Positions 34,699 to 47,500 of a stretch of 62,000 bases of DNA are shown piece after piece (within the stretch, counting starts at the first letter, position 1; the number at the start of each line of letters is the position of its first letter). The notes beneath the pieces were generated by a model, which ran no database searches, was not told the DNA's origin, and saw only the letters and a program-made list of their open reading frames with translations. The DNA comes from Adiantum capillus-veneris (taxonomy: Eukaryota > Streptophyta > Polypodiopsida > Polypodiales > Pteridaceae), in NCBI GenBank assembly GCA_014529385.2, contig CM043960.1, positions 75,973,910-76,035,909 of the forward strand. Reading direction: 5' to 3'. The translations under genes were made by a program, and so were the position numbers.

Positions 34699-35856
34699 TT
34701 CTTAAGTTAAGCCAGCACAAAATTGTTGCTTTTTCTCTCCAAAATCCAACTTTTTGAAGACAATGGCTTTGAGTTGTAGGTCCCAAACTTGTCTACATGT
34801 TTGTGAATGGATTTGTAGGGAGAGAGCTTCAAGCTTCGCCATTTGGTGAGTACTTTGTCTTTGGCATCGGTTGCCAAAAACTGCTTCATAATGGAAGCTC
34901 TTAAAGTTTTCCATGTTTATGGAGCTTCACCGTTGGCCCGTAGGCTAGACCACCATTTCCTGGCGAACTTTTGAAAGTGGATAGCTACATGCTGTAGCTT
35001 AGAGGACTCCGTGAAGCCCTCATCTCCAAACGCCGCATCGAATTGTTGGATAAAGACCAAGACTTTGTCCGTAGCACCAAAGGTGCCATCGTAGGTAAGG
35101 AGGGAAGAGCATCTTTCCTTACCTACAATGTAACAACAACTTGGCATAGGATTTCCTATGGCCTCTTCTTTTTGATGGTTCAAAGGTTGCACCATCACTT
35201 TCTTCAGAAGGTGAAGAATTTGAGGAAGATGGAGAAGAGGGTGATCTCTTTCTCGCCTTTTTCTTGCCTTGATCTTCTTTATCTTCACCATCACTTTCAT
35301 AAGAGGAAGAGGATGAAGAAGATGGAGAAGAGGGTGTCCTCTTTCTCGCCTTTTTCTTCTCTTGCTTTTTGTCATCCCTCTTTGAATAATGGTGTGGAGA
35401 AGCATGCGATGGTCTTCTCCATTTTGGAGGTGATAGAGAGCGTTTAGCCCATCGTCTTCGTGGAGCCATCTCCGCCGAGGTGGCAGGAGACTCACTTATT
35501 TCTTGTTCCTTCGGTGAGGGCTTTTGAATTCTCCTTTGAGAAGGAGATGCGTGATCAAGGAGAAAATTTTTTGAGCCCTTCATATGGATTCTTCTTCTTC
35601 CCGAATTGGAGAGAGGCCTCTTTTGGAAGTCTCGCAAGGAGGCTTCCTAGGTGCTCTCTCCATGGTGGGGAGCTTGGAGAATCCCATGAGCACGAAGGTG
35701 CCGTTGCACTTCACTTTGGAGGGATGGATTGCACATGGCTTGTTGAAGCCTAGAAATAAGATAGTTAACAAGCATCAAGGCATCATTAGTAGCCTGCTCA
35801 TTAGCAAAATCAAAGTTATCAACATTAATTTCACTCTCTTTACTATTTTTAGCCAT
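34699..35856 (-). pseudogene. outer gypsy Gag (right copy)
   Basis: Gag is spread over three frames. A start-proximal piece (35647-35856, MAKNSKESEINVDNFDFANE) leads to a basic and Ser-rich low-complexity piece (35119-35637, with KKARKR and runs of Ser). Then the core follows (34917-35110, FIQQFDAAFGDEGF and ARKWWSSL) and a tail (34707-34914). The WW pair and the preceding AxF pattern match the core of the other two gypsy Gags in this window. Overlapping frames in the basic part (Arg/Glu- or Leu/His-rich) are shadows. Confidence 0.8.
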
Positions 35857-36287
35857 TCTAACAACTTTTAGGTGTAAAATTTTTAGGTGTACTTTGGCAC
35901 TTCAAGCCCTAGTTGCTACTCCTCTTTACCCCTTTAGAAAAAGCACTCAAGCTACTGTACCCGTGGCTCAAATACCATTAATTGTAAGAAATAGCAGAGA
36001 GGGTCGTTCAACACCAAAATAGCACCGGCTCATGTCAAGCTTCTAATAGCTCAATAGTGGTTAAGCCATAGGCAATAAGCCATAGGCAAGCCCCGTAGGA
36101 CTCCACTATTAAGACCATAGCTCTCGACGGTGATGCCCCATTAACTGCACAAAGGCAGGTGCATTGCAAGGCTGAAAAATCCCTATTCTACTTACTCACA
36201 TGCAATTAATAATACCAACCATTTATAGCTAGCTTGAGGACCTCCCTTCTTGAGCAAGAAAAGAGAAACCTTGTGCTCTGGTACCAA
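35857..36287 (-). promoter_or_regulatory. outer gypsy leader and primer-binding site
   Basis: TGGTACCAGAGC on the minus strand (36275-36286) differs from the tRNA-Met PBS by one base and sits one base from the LTR end. The leader runs to the gag start near 35856. A second PBS-like string, ATGGTATTTGAGCC, occurs near 35968-35981. The left side of the palindrome has no counterpart of this region. Confidence 0.75.
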
Positions 36288-37779
36288 TGTAACATTTAAT
36301 GGCCTAGTAACTTGTGTGTAGCGGAAAATAGCATGAACATAGTGAGCATTTCATTAGAATAGATTCCTAATGAGAATAACAAGAGTGCTTGGGTGGAGAG
36401 AGCAACAAAAAGTATAACACCTAGTTAGATAACATGAACAATACTTAAAAAGAGAGAGAAATTAAGAAATTGACAACAATTGAGGACCGGATTTTCATGG
36501 AGCCGGTCTCCCTCCAAAAGGCTTTGTATTATGGTTTCTCCCATCAAGAGAGACATTTTACAATACAATTCTTTGTGTTCTTTCAATACTAGCTAGTGCA
36601 ATGAAGATGGAAACTTCAAGCACTAAGCAAAACACTTATCAAACACAACATCAATTCCCTCACGATCTCAGACCGAAGACCTCACACACCTTTGAAGATG
36701 GTGAGAGCTAGAGGGGTATGAGAGTAGATTGAGAGGAAGAAGGAGTAGTCTTCCGAGAAAGATGTACATCTCCTCACATAATCACTCATATTAGCATAGC
36801 TTAGCTTAGTAATTAGCATGGTAGAGGAGATGAGCATGCATTGAAGCTTGGATCTTGGTTGGATTTGCATCACAAAGCCAAGAGTTGTTGGTATAGGCCT
36901 CCCTTCTCACAAGCTTGGAGTAGGTGGTAAGCTTTCCATTAAAGCTTGAGAAGAGAGAGAGAGACTTATTACTCTCTACACATGAGCTTGTGTGAGTGTG
37001 TGTAGATAATTGCCTTTGAAAAATCAGCCCCCTCTCTCTCTTGGTCGACCCCTCTTGCTATTTGCTCTTGCTAGCACCTCATTGGACCTATCCCAGCTTA
37101 GCCAATAGGATTTCAGGAGCATAAGTGATAGCCTTCTGACATGTGTCCCCCTTTCCCCTTTTGTGAGAGCTTTAGGTAATTAATAAATGCAATTAAACTC
37201 TCATTGGACCCCTTTGCCTAGGAGTCAAGCAAGCCCTTGGGCTGCTGAATGCTCATTGGACCCCTTGGGAGACTGTCCAATAGTCTTCTATAGAGCTTAA
37301 TTCTTATTGGTTCTTTTATTAAGTGTTTTTAAATTAATTAAACTAGATTTACTCTAGCCTAATTCTCATTGGTCCGCCTCCAAGGCCATCCAATAGGATT
37401 TGAGTACACCTTGTGGGCATCTGGGCTAGGGAGCTGACATGTGTCCCTCATTCCCTTTGTGTACAAAGGAAGCTTGTGAGTGTGTGTGTGTTTCTCTCTC
37501 ATCCCCTACTTCTTGGGCTTGCCCCCTCCTGTGTAGGGATGCATGAAGACTTTTTGGGACACACACAAAGCATCCAATTTCCCTAATGTTTGGCCTTTGG
37601 ACACATCCTTTGAATTTTGGAAGTCTTAATGGGATGAACCTTAGGGTCTTTTAAGCCCATTGTTGCACATTGCTCTTTTGCAGATGCCCCCCCCTTTGGA
37701 TCCCTATTTTCCCTCCTTCTGATCCCTATTGTGAACGGTCTGCCAGCTTAACCAATGTTCTAGCTTTTTCTCCCTGACA
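36288..37779 (-). repeat. outer gypsy 5' LTR
   Basis: In element orientation it starts TGTCAGGG (37779) and ends GTTACA (36288), 1492 bp, obeying the TG...CA rule. It contains a short GA tract at 36953-36964. No matching 3' LTR exists in the window, because the element is cut off at its pol end by copia sequence. The segment next to the PBS is homologous to the LTR half at the palindrome axis. Confidence 0.8.
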
Positions 37780-39270
37780 CTTCCCCATATTAAATGATTA
37801 GTTTAACATGAGAAAATCATCTAGGAGAATTAGATATTAGTTATTATGACAGATACGCTTTGACATGAATTATGATAGATGATTTGGTCAAAAATCCTTA
37901 GTGATATTAACAAAATGTTTTTGAATCAAAGTATTCTACCAAGTGAAAATGTGTGTGTGTGTGTTTTGATGTTTTGAAAAGATTACTTAAACACAAAAGA
38001 ACACGATGTTCAAGAGACAGCTGGCTCTAAACAATAGAACATTGTCTACACAAAAACATTTCTATATTCATAATGAAGAATCATTCCAATTATCCTATAC
38101 ATCAAGACAAGAAGTGCAACTCTAGATGAATTAAGTCTTCATCTTCTACAATGCATCTAAACATCTTTAAGCAAGGATAAGATGTTTTATACGTATCAAA
38201 GAGCCTATCAATTGTTATCCGCACCAAAGTTTAAGTTTTTGATATACTACAATCCTAGAGAGTTCAATTTTTTCACGGGTTCAAAAAATATTTATATCAA
38301 AACAAGATCTAAACCGTCTAAAATGAAATAGAGAGGTATTCATATCCTCATAGTCCTTCACGGGATTTTTCAAGAGTAGGTAGAGAGAACAAACTCAAGT
38401 ACTATGTGTATGTGTGTGTGCACGCGCGCGCGTGTCCACCCTTGCCCAGGCACCATATACAATGAGGTAGGAGACCCATTGGGTATAGGCCACTACCTCA
38501 TGAATTGATGATTATGTAAGTAAAGCCTGATGTCATGCTAGTGGTTATTTCTAATAACAACCTTAGTGAGAGTGTTGCTTAGCTTCTCAAAAAACTACAT
38601 AACAAAAGTTCTATGATCATTGTGCTCCAATAGGAGTTTTAACACCTTATGAGCAAGTATAAGACAATGAATTTGTGAATATTGTACTCTAGTAAGAGTT
38701 TCAAGGCTTTGTGAGTCAGTATTAGGCTATCCGTGTAAATGCAACCTTTCCTTGAAAAAAAGATATCAATTTTAAACAATATTCTAAAAAAGGAAAGTGA
38801 AACTACTAGTTCCTATATATTGAAACCAATCAAGTCAAAGGACTACAATGATTGTGAATAGGAACCCCATTTAGGGTCTTTGTCCAATCCACCTAACACC
38901 TGTCAACCTTTGCAAGAGTTAGCGACAATGGGTTTGTTCAAAGATTATAGACGAAGTATACTCCAAAGCCAGTTCAAACAATATTAAATGTTTGTATCAG
39001 AAGAATATCTAAACTATCTAAAGTGAAATAGAAAGGTAGTCCTATCCACATAGGTTTTTTCACCAAAGAATATGGCTTTTCCAAGACAAAGTGGAGAAAA
39101 CAAGCTCAAGTACTATTTGTGCATGCACACACTATGCACACACGCCTACCCTTTCATAGAACCATACCCAATGAGTCCATAGCATGTACCAAGGAGATAG
39201 ATATAAGCTCACAAAATGTATATAATACGTTGGTTCACTTTGTTCAATATGGGATATCATAATGAGGCAC
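37780..39270. other. gene-poor stretch with diverged repeats
   Basis: No gene. A segment of about 180 bp at 38290-38470 returns in diverged form at 38994-39180 (both have AACTCAAGTACTAT or AGCTCAAGTACTAT followed by TG- or CA-rich sequence). Two diverged units of about 60 bp lie at 38625-38750. An alternating purine-pyrimidine run is at 38405-38433. Confidence 0.55.
38405..38433. repeat. alternating (TG)n(CG)n tract
   Basis: TGTGTATGTGTGTGTG runs into CACGCGCGCGCG. Such alternating purine-pyrimidine sequence is prone to adopt Z-DNA. Confidence 0.8.
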
Positions 39271-39289
39271 ATGTGTTGCATGTCCACAT

Positions 39290-39540
39290 TTTAAATGATG
39301 TTACAAATCAACCATTTACTACAACAGATTTACAAAATGTAATTGATGTGAATAAGATTGAAATTGAGTAAGCTGAAGGTATACCAAGATGGTTGGTGCA
39401 CACCTTGCTTGACGGTAAATTGGGTGCACCTTTATCTAATCGTACACATTCAAGTTCTAAGCATGCTTCTTTTGCGTCAAATTGTTATGTTTGGGTTGTA
39501 TGTAGCATGTATTCAAAACCAAAATTTAGTAGTGAAGAAA
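39290..39540 (+). pseudogene. possible retroelement pol linker fragment
   Basis: Plus-strand reading contains IPRWLVHTLLDGKLGAPLSN followed by a basic/Ser-rich stretch, interrupted by a stop. It vaguely resembles the linker between integrase and RT in copia polyproteins. No catalytic motif is visible. Confidence 0.25.
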
Positions 39541-40802
39541 AAAACAATAATCAATATTTCTTCTTGCTTTCTGTTTATCCATATTTTGTTCAAGTCTCCT
39601 TTGATCATCGATAAATAATGTGCCAGCTGGTCGTACCTAAAGACATTCTCAAATACCCATGTAATTAATGAACTATTCAGATCCAAGAGATCCAGAGCCA
39701 CAAAATATTAGGTTTTCCATAGTTGATGGGCTCAAAAAGCCCTATTGCATGATTTTAAGATTCAAAACAATCTTTTTTGTAATTCATCAAATTAGCAGAG
39801 ACCGGGCTCAGAGTCTAATACTTAACCAATGAGCAACAAAAGAAGCTTTAGGTTCACCATTACCTTGAGTAGAACTGTATAATGTCATGAATCATCCATG
39901 TAGCCTCTAAGGGATCGGTCCTTAATAACAAGCATCCATACCTTAGTCTAAGAACCCAACACACAGCATCAATAATACATATATCAATATTGTTCTGGAT
40001 CAATCATTATCTCATCTTGCCACCATGAACGATTGAATCTCACCAATTGCCTCAATTGCCTAAGACTCTTATGGCATACACACTGCGTTTGAAGACCAAT
40101 GTCATAAGACGTATGTTAATGATGTGATGTTAAAACCTCTGTTCTGTTTGATTGCTTTGCATTGATAAGAGTCACTTGGATCCATCTAGTGTGGTACCCA
40201 TTAGCCAGGCATCGTCATATGTACAATGAGACGATCACACCATGTATTTGCTCCAAACTAGCCCTTTCATTTGGTGGTACCTGGTTTCCTGCGAAACATA
40301 TGTAACCATATGCCGGACTCGGACAGTTACTGAAATACGGAATAAGGACAAATCAAATCCCCGGAAGATTCCATGCGTTGGATTCCATAAAACACTCTAA
40401 AAACAGTTTACGTATGACACACAAAACAATGAATGGAATGCAAAACCATAGAATGCAGTGAAACACCATAGAAACTTTAGCATCGAACTCAATTCAAGAT
40501 CCATTATTGTAGTACATACCAATGATCATCGTGACTGTCTTATTGTAGACAGTTTTTTTTATAATCGATCGGGCACTCCGAAACAAACCCGATCATACTA
40601 GTACGAGTTTGGTAGTACGGTTCCCCAATTGGATGGGTCTGGAAAAATTTATACTTCGAAATATGAAAGCAAACAGAAACTAAGAACCTAAAGGAGGTCC
40701 CATTGTTCAGCTTATGGCCAAACACGAACATTGGAAAGCATCCATTTGGCAACCAGTACTTGAGCAGCTTGGCGGCCGCAAAACCATCTGCAGAATAGGT
40801 CT
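39541..40802. other. sequence downstream of the cyclophilin gene
   Basis: No coding region supported. For a minus-strand gene ending at 40803 this should hold the 3' UTR and polyadenylation signal. The minus-strand frame at 40540-40806 overlaps the stop codon region and is probably chance. Confidence 0.4.
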
Positions 40803-40848
40803 TCAATCAAGAACAGTAGTTCTCAGGATTTTTACATCATGAAGTGGC
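40803..40848 (-). CDS. cyclophilin last exon
   Basis: 46 nt: one base completes the split Arg codon, then [14 protein letters not shown] and a TGA stop (40803-40805). The acceptor is preceded by a pyrimidine-rich tract (TCCTTCTCTTTGCAG on the minus strand). It lies 15.2 kb from the previous exon, yet the phase and protein sequence match exactly what that exon needs. Confidence 0.85.
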
Positions 40849-41489
40849 CTGCAAAGAGAAGGATAGCATTGATTTACATAAAACTATAATTTCAAATATT
40901 AGCAAACCAAGTTATACATAGAAATACTCTCATCAATTCAACCAGCGTGGCAATGCTCGTGCATTGCATTTGCATGAAGAAGCCATACTTTAAATCAGTT
41001 ACTTCAGAAGTACATACACATATCAGATTGACATTGAACTTAACAAATTTTTACTTATACATGCAATTCGCTCCACAAGGGTATAATCAGCTTTTTGAAG
41101 CGCCGTAAACGCTACATAAAACAACGTGAAGCCTCACATAGGCATTTTGAAAAGGAAGTCAAGGCAGCCCTTCAATGAAGGGACACACTCAATAACTAAA
41201 CAAAGACACACTCAGCCCTTTAATGAAGGGACACACTCAGTAACTAAACAAAGATACGCAAACCAAAATAAAATAAAATTGTATGACTTTCTTCCTTCTC
41301 CTCTAGGACAAGTTTTAACATGCCAAAAACAATACATTCGACCTTAGTCAGAGATATGTCAAAGGTGGCAGCGGATGATGCAATTAAGACAAGAAATTGC
41401 TCGTGATCCGGTGGACACCTCGACTCCACATACATGAACAAGGCACATGTGGAGAAGAGAGATTACTCGGGTAGAAAGAGACATGACAT

Positions 41490-41551
<62 letters not shown>

Positions 41552-44500
41552 GGAAAGGCTCTCCATTCTGATAACAAGCTGCTCATACAAGTGACCAAGA
41601 GTGGTCCGGCATAGATCTAACATGCACAATGGATAGACCCAAGGTACACACAACTACGACTGCTACTAACACTGCCAACTGCTCCTGCACACAAGACCAT
41701 TGACACCGTCTCCAGATGGGCATCCAACCCTAAGGTGCTCCTCCTCCTGACACCAACCTAGATCTGGAGAGAGATCTACATGCCTCAAGACTAGCCATTC
41801 ATGGCTGTCCTCTAGATGGCTGGATATCTCTCCTCTCCTAGGCCTCCACCATCGTCGAGATGCTCTGCCAAAGCCTGAGATCGTGCACACGAGGATGTCC
41901 TGAGGAGAAATCTGCCCCCTCCCACTACCTAGAAATAGGCCAGCAAAATAGGAAAAAATGCTGGAGGGGGCCACAGGGCACTTCAGAAGCCGGGGGAAAA
42001 TCCTTTGCACCCGTAGGAGCCTCTATGGCTAAACACATCCTGGCATCAGAAAACCTCACACTGGCCAGGCTCAGCCACAAAACAGCCCTCACTCTCTTTA
42101 CACCTATCCTTGGGAGAAACTCCAACCGACTGGACAATCCAGAGAGATACCTAAACTCTAAAACCACCTCTAAGCTCTTGGAAAGGAAGACAGACCAGGA
42201 AGCTGGAGTGATGAATCTGCAACTGAAAAGAGAGGGTTTTGTGGACGAGGATATCTACGACAAATCTACGCAGTGGAAAAGTAACCTACAGTTTACGATC
42301 CAACTGCTACCCCCGAAAGACGTCCGGGAAGTAAAATGTTGTTTGTTGAAAGTAAATCCAGCTCAAGAATCTCCTCAACTCACCGACTCACGAGTCGCAC
42401 AACCAGCATTTGTAGAAGGTATTGCAGCTGACCGCTCCAAGAGAATGGATCAAAACTGAGAGTAAGGGCATGAACTACTAGTATCCAGATCATTTTTCAA
42501 CTCTCAAGTGCTCCACCCTCGAGGAAAAGAGTCGAACGCCTACACCTTCGGTCATATACCACATGTTAGGATCTCCAAGCTGCTACGGAAAATCCAAAGA
42601 ATGGGACAACCAAAGCTACTAAGAAATCAATTGTCGGATGACAAAGAACCAAAGAACTGCACCAACCACCATATAGAATGATGAACTGCAAATTGTATCT
42701 TAAGGAACCTCGTCGGAATTGAGAGTGAAGACTGCTACTAATTTTCAACTGTCTAGAACACCGCCCGAGAGAATCTCACCCCACTCTCAATGTGAATCAA
42801 GAACAAACATCCAAGAGAACGGAACACACATCAATACTAAGACTGCAACTAAAACGGCAAGATCTAGAGACCCTACACCCAAGCTCTGCAAGAGAAGAAC
42901 AAGGTGATATAGAAAGCCACCAAATATGCTGTCAATCCTGTCGGTTGCACATGAAGCCACTAGAACTAATAGGATGGAAACTGAATCCCAAGCTTGCTCC
43001 ACATCCCCTCTGAAGGGAGAACACCTGAACCATGGATAACCCATACCTCTTCAACAGTCTACCTGTGTAATCGGATCACCCAAGGTAGGTGAATCTGAAG
43101 GAAAAGACACATGTGGAACCTGGAACCAAATCTGGAAGAATCGAGAAGACTATCTCCCTATTGCGAAGAATGCTCGAGCTAACTGTAACTAGTTCCTAGC
43201 CCAAGAAGGACCACTATCCACTTGTATGAAGCAACATGCCAGTGTGCCCTGAATGGTGCAGTCTCCAAGGATCAATCTGGAGGACAAAACATAGGAACTA
43301 CTGCTCGGATGCACCGGGAAGAGCAACCATCACACCACAAATCCAAAAGACGAAGCAACCACCAAAGTGGCTCAAGAAAAAAACATCCGCCAAGGTACTA
43401 ACTGCATTGTGGGCTAAAGCACACCATCCAAAGCTAGAAGAAATAGGTAAGGAAACCAAGGACTAGCCGTGCATGGTACTCCGTTGAATGGAGCATCGAG
43501 AGTCGACTGAAGATAATAACCCGGAAGCCCCCTCTGAAAGAGAAGTATCCTCAAAAGTACGTTCTAAGGTAACAACTCACTCAACCCCACGTCAGAACAG
43601 ACGCACTATCACTAAAAGCTCCAAAGCCAAGCCGAGAGCTCCCCTTAGGATAGGAAGCCCCCTTCCCGCTCAATTCTAGTAAAAGAGAATAAGTACCACT
43701 AGAAAGAAATTTGAGACAACCTAGAGTAAAATTGCTTCCTTTGTAACTAAATAGCAAAACCTGAATCTCAAGGACCTGGAGAATCAGAGAATCGCACCGT
43801 CGATAAACTCGGATTGCTAAGAATAGCAAGACCTGAATCTCAACGAACTCGAGACTCACAGAATCACACCATTGGTAAACTCCGATTGCTAAGAATAGCA
43901 AGACCTGAAGGTCATCACTTGAGGATCGTGTTTACAAAAGAAGCCGCCGGGGTTCCAAAAAGGACCTAGTTACTCAAGCAAACTCCCTGAGATCAAACCA
44001 AATGTCCGCCACTCCTCTACGTCTGCCAAGTTCACACCTGTAGGTACAATCCAATACAATATGTCAAACTGCATACAGACCTAGAAGAGCACATATACTC
44101 CCACTGTTGTAACTTGCTTCCTTAAAATCTTCATCAAAACTGTCCTTTCCACTTGTGCTGAAGAGAACACACCCACACAACTGAATTCTGCAATCAATAT
44201 CCAATACACAACACGATATTAATACTCAAGAGGAACCGGCTAGGGAATCTGCAGCATGCCCACGAAGATCACAATGAGCTATCCCAAGGTTGGAGCTCTC
44301 CAAAGGGAAACACGGGAGAATCATCCAAATGTTGCTGACTCTGGAAGTAGGAACTAGATGTCCCCACTAACTGTCGACACCTCTTGCAAACCTATAATCC
44401 AAATAATCTCGACAAACCTCCCGTTGAACATCAAGAAAACCGCCCGTAAGAGGTTGCAAACCTGCCCCACAACTACTGAAGCTGACAAGCTCACAAGAGA

Positions 44501-47500
44501 TCATAAACTTGTCCCACAACTGGTACTGACAAGTTGACCAAATCTGTAGGGCAATACTACCAACGGGAAATGAGAGAACATGGAGATAAGGGAAGTCCAT
44601 ACTCCAACAAAACCTCCTTGAACTGTTGTCATTGTTGGCTAAGCATCTGGCACCACATAAGGAAGTCAGATGATCAAGCAAGAAGTGGTTCTGAAGATAA
44701 AAGTATCCCCCTCTGTTAGGTGCAGCGGACTGAATGTTTGAACTTTGCTCAAGATGAGTGCTCCGAACTGTGCTCAAGGATTCCTTTTACTTACAGAAGG
44801 GAGAGCCTTCCGTTCCTTTAGTGAGAGAGTGCAATGACACAAACAAAGTGGATGGACAATGTGTGTGCAAGTGAATGAGATTGAGAGATAGAGAGAGAAG
44901 AGAGATACGACACTAGAGACGACGTAAAACCCTCCTCCGAAGGCCCCACTCTCGTCGGCGAGAGTGGTCTACTTATGATTGCACAAACTGGTACAAACTG
45001 AATGCATGGGACTGATGCAAGTCTAGACTATGTCGACGATGACGACGACCCCGACCTAAGGGCTGAAATCTGCAATTTTGTATCTGCTGTCCAAAACGCT
45101 ATGGGCTGAAATCTGCAGTTCTTAAGGGCTGAAACTGATGGTCTTTCCGGGCTGAATCTGCTACTCTTTAGGGCTGAATTTGCAGGTTCTTCAAGGCTGA
45201 AAAACACTGCATGCTGAAAGCTGTACCTGTTGAAAACGCTAGGCCAGAACTTTGTCAAAAATGCTAGGTTGCTGAGCTTTTGCTGGCGATGGTTGCTGAT
45301 GCAAAACGCTAGGGCAAGGGGGTACTGCGGTCTTGTGTCTGATGAAAAACGCCAAGGCTGATGCAGGCTAGGCGATGATGCCTTGTTGAGAAAACGCTAG
45401 GGGATGCTGAGGAAGAAACGCTAGGTTGAGTCTTGCTTGGAGGGGAGTCCACCAAGGGGTCTTGCTGAGAAGTTGCCTGTTGAGCTTGGCTCCTGTTGCC
45501 TCTTCTGCCATTTAGTGCTAGTCTAGGTTTGCTTATATACAAACTTACCCAATTTGCCCTAACTACTTTCCAACAAAAGTCACTTAAAAATAATAAGTGA
45601 AAAATGTCAAAAATAGGGAAAATAGGCTATGCACTGTAAAAATGCTACTGATGGGATCTGACTGGAATCTGATGGTCATGCTGTGTGCAACCAGAGGATA
45701 TGCATCTAATCTAAGTGTCTGGACATGCACGGTCTGCAAACAAACTCACAAAAGTGCCAGATCACTTCCTATTCTAGACTGACTTGACTGAACTAAACCC
45801 TTGTCATGCTGTAGCTTGTCCACGGACACATAGGGTTGGATGTGTCACGTGACATCCCCTCCTTTTCAAAGTGAGGTACTGGTACCGAACTGTATGGCGT
45901 CGAGGGAGATCGCCAACAGCATCCGGAACTCCGCCGGGCCAGTGCAAATCTATTGTGATCTGTGAATTGTTTTGAAGTGGTTATTTGGTGCTGTCGCGGT
46001 TGATTCTTGACTTGGAGTGTCCAAGTCTGTTACAGTGGTATCAGAGCATGGCCGATTTCTATTCTACGGAAAATCCGATCTCCGATTTTTTTTTCCGCGG
46101 CACCTATGGCTTCAGGCAATGATCAGTCGACTCCCTCTGCATCTGGAGATGCGGGCTGGGATCACAACGAAGATTCAGACAGAGAGTATGGCCCGCCTAG
46201 GCCTACTCAGGCGGAGCAGCAAGAGATGGAGCGTCGTCAATTGATAGGCGATGCAACAAAGATGATGCTCAATTTTGCCAAGGACGCAAAGATGGCAAAA
46301 TATATGAACCAGACCTCTTTGGAAGAGGTACAGATGGAGTGGCAAAGAACCACAACACCACTCCCGAAACCCGCTCTCAAGAAACCTTCTGCTTTCAAGA
46401 AATATACGGAGAAGGAACTAGAGACCGTGGTTGATGCACGGATTGCTCAGCTTTTCGACATGCAAAAGAAAGGCAAAAAGCACGGCAAAAAGCAGAAGAA
46501 AGACACTGACTTCCCGGGATATTTGGGTCATCGGTTGACATTTGACAAGGCAAAGAAACGGAAGAAGCGTGTTCGATTTGAAGGAGTACCCAGTTCTTCT
46601 TCTTCTTCTTCTGACACTTCTTCTAGCTCCTCGGATTAGAGCGAAGAAGACAGAAAAAGCAAAAAGCGAAGCAAGACACAAAGCTTCGGAAAGGGCAAGA
46701 AAAAGGCAAAGAAGGCTACATCTCGCCCAGAGACTTACAGTTCTACTGAGGACTCGTCTACAGACAGCTCAGATTCCGATGACGGAAAGTTTTATGCAAA
46801 CAAGAAGAATTTTTACAAAGCCAACCAGTATGACTTTCTCGAAGATGAAAGCAAGAAAGTCCGAGAGTTTAAGGAAGGTGGCCACTCGATCAAGTTTGAT
46901 ACTTTTTCAGGATACTCGGATGCTTCGAAGGCTTTGTCTTTTTTCAGCAGTTTGACATCGCTTTCGCGGGAGGACGCTATTCAGAGCACTCTAAGATTCG
47001 GAGAGCTACCTCTTATTTTAAGGGGAATGCTCGCACTTAGTGGTCCACGCTTCTATTAAGCAAGACTGTGCGAGTTACATGGCTGAAATTCAAGAGGCTT
47101 TTTATTTCTTCTTGGTTGACTCAAGAGTTTGAGCGAGATATACGAGCTGCTTGGAACCATCTTCGGATGACCAAGAAAGATACAATCAATGCTTATTGTG
47201 AAAGATTCTGGAGCTCTTTTCTACCCGCCTCTTCATTCAAGAAGATCTCGTTCACAGAACAGATTGAGCGGTTTACCTTGAGTCTACCTGCAGAGATCCG
47301 AGATCACTGCTTGGAACAGAAGTCACCTTCTATTCACGAGTTGATGAGTCATGCCATGCGGGGCTTTGCCATTCACTCTGGCAGTCTGACCTACCCAACA
47401 AATGAGGCTATGACACAACGAGCCGAACAAACTTCTGGGAATGAAAGTAGAAAGAAAAAAGAGCAACCAAGAGAAAAATGATGCACGACCCAAGCTTACT

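Larger units (their letters stand above)
20167..35835 (-). repeat. right arm of giant inverted repeat
   Basis: Reverse complement of 4470-20132. The arm runs from the axis to the gag start of the outer gypsy element. Beyond about 35760 similarity to the left side drops, and then ends. The right arm continues smoothly into the leader and LTR of the same gypsy element, so the right-hand junction looks like the natural sequence. Confidence 0.97.

Noticed and set aside
40540-40806. 88-codon minus-strand frame as a separate gene
   Set aside because: It overlaps the cyclophilin stop region and shows no domain; it is more likely 3' UTR read by chance.
41860-42459. 199-codon plus-strand frame across the N LTR border
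   Set aside because: It crosses the LTR boundary, lies antisense to the element and has no family features.
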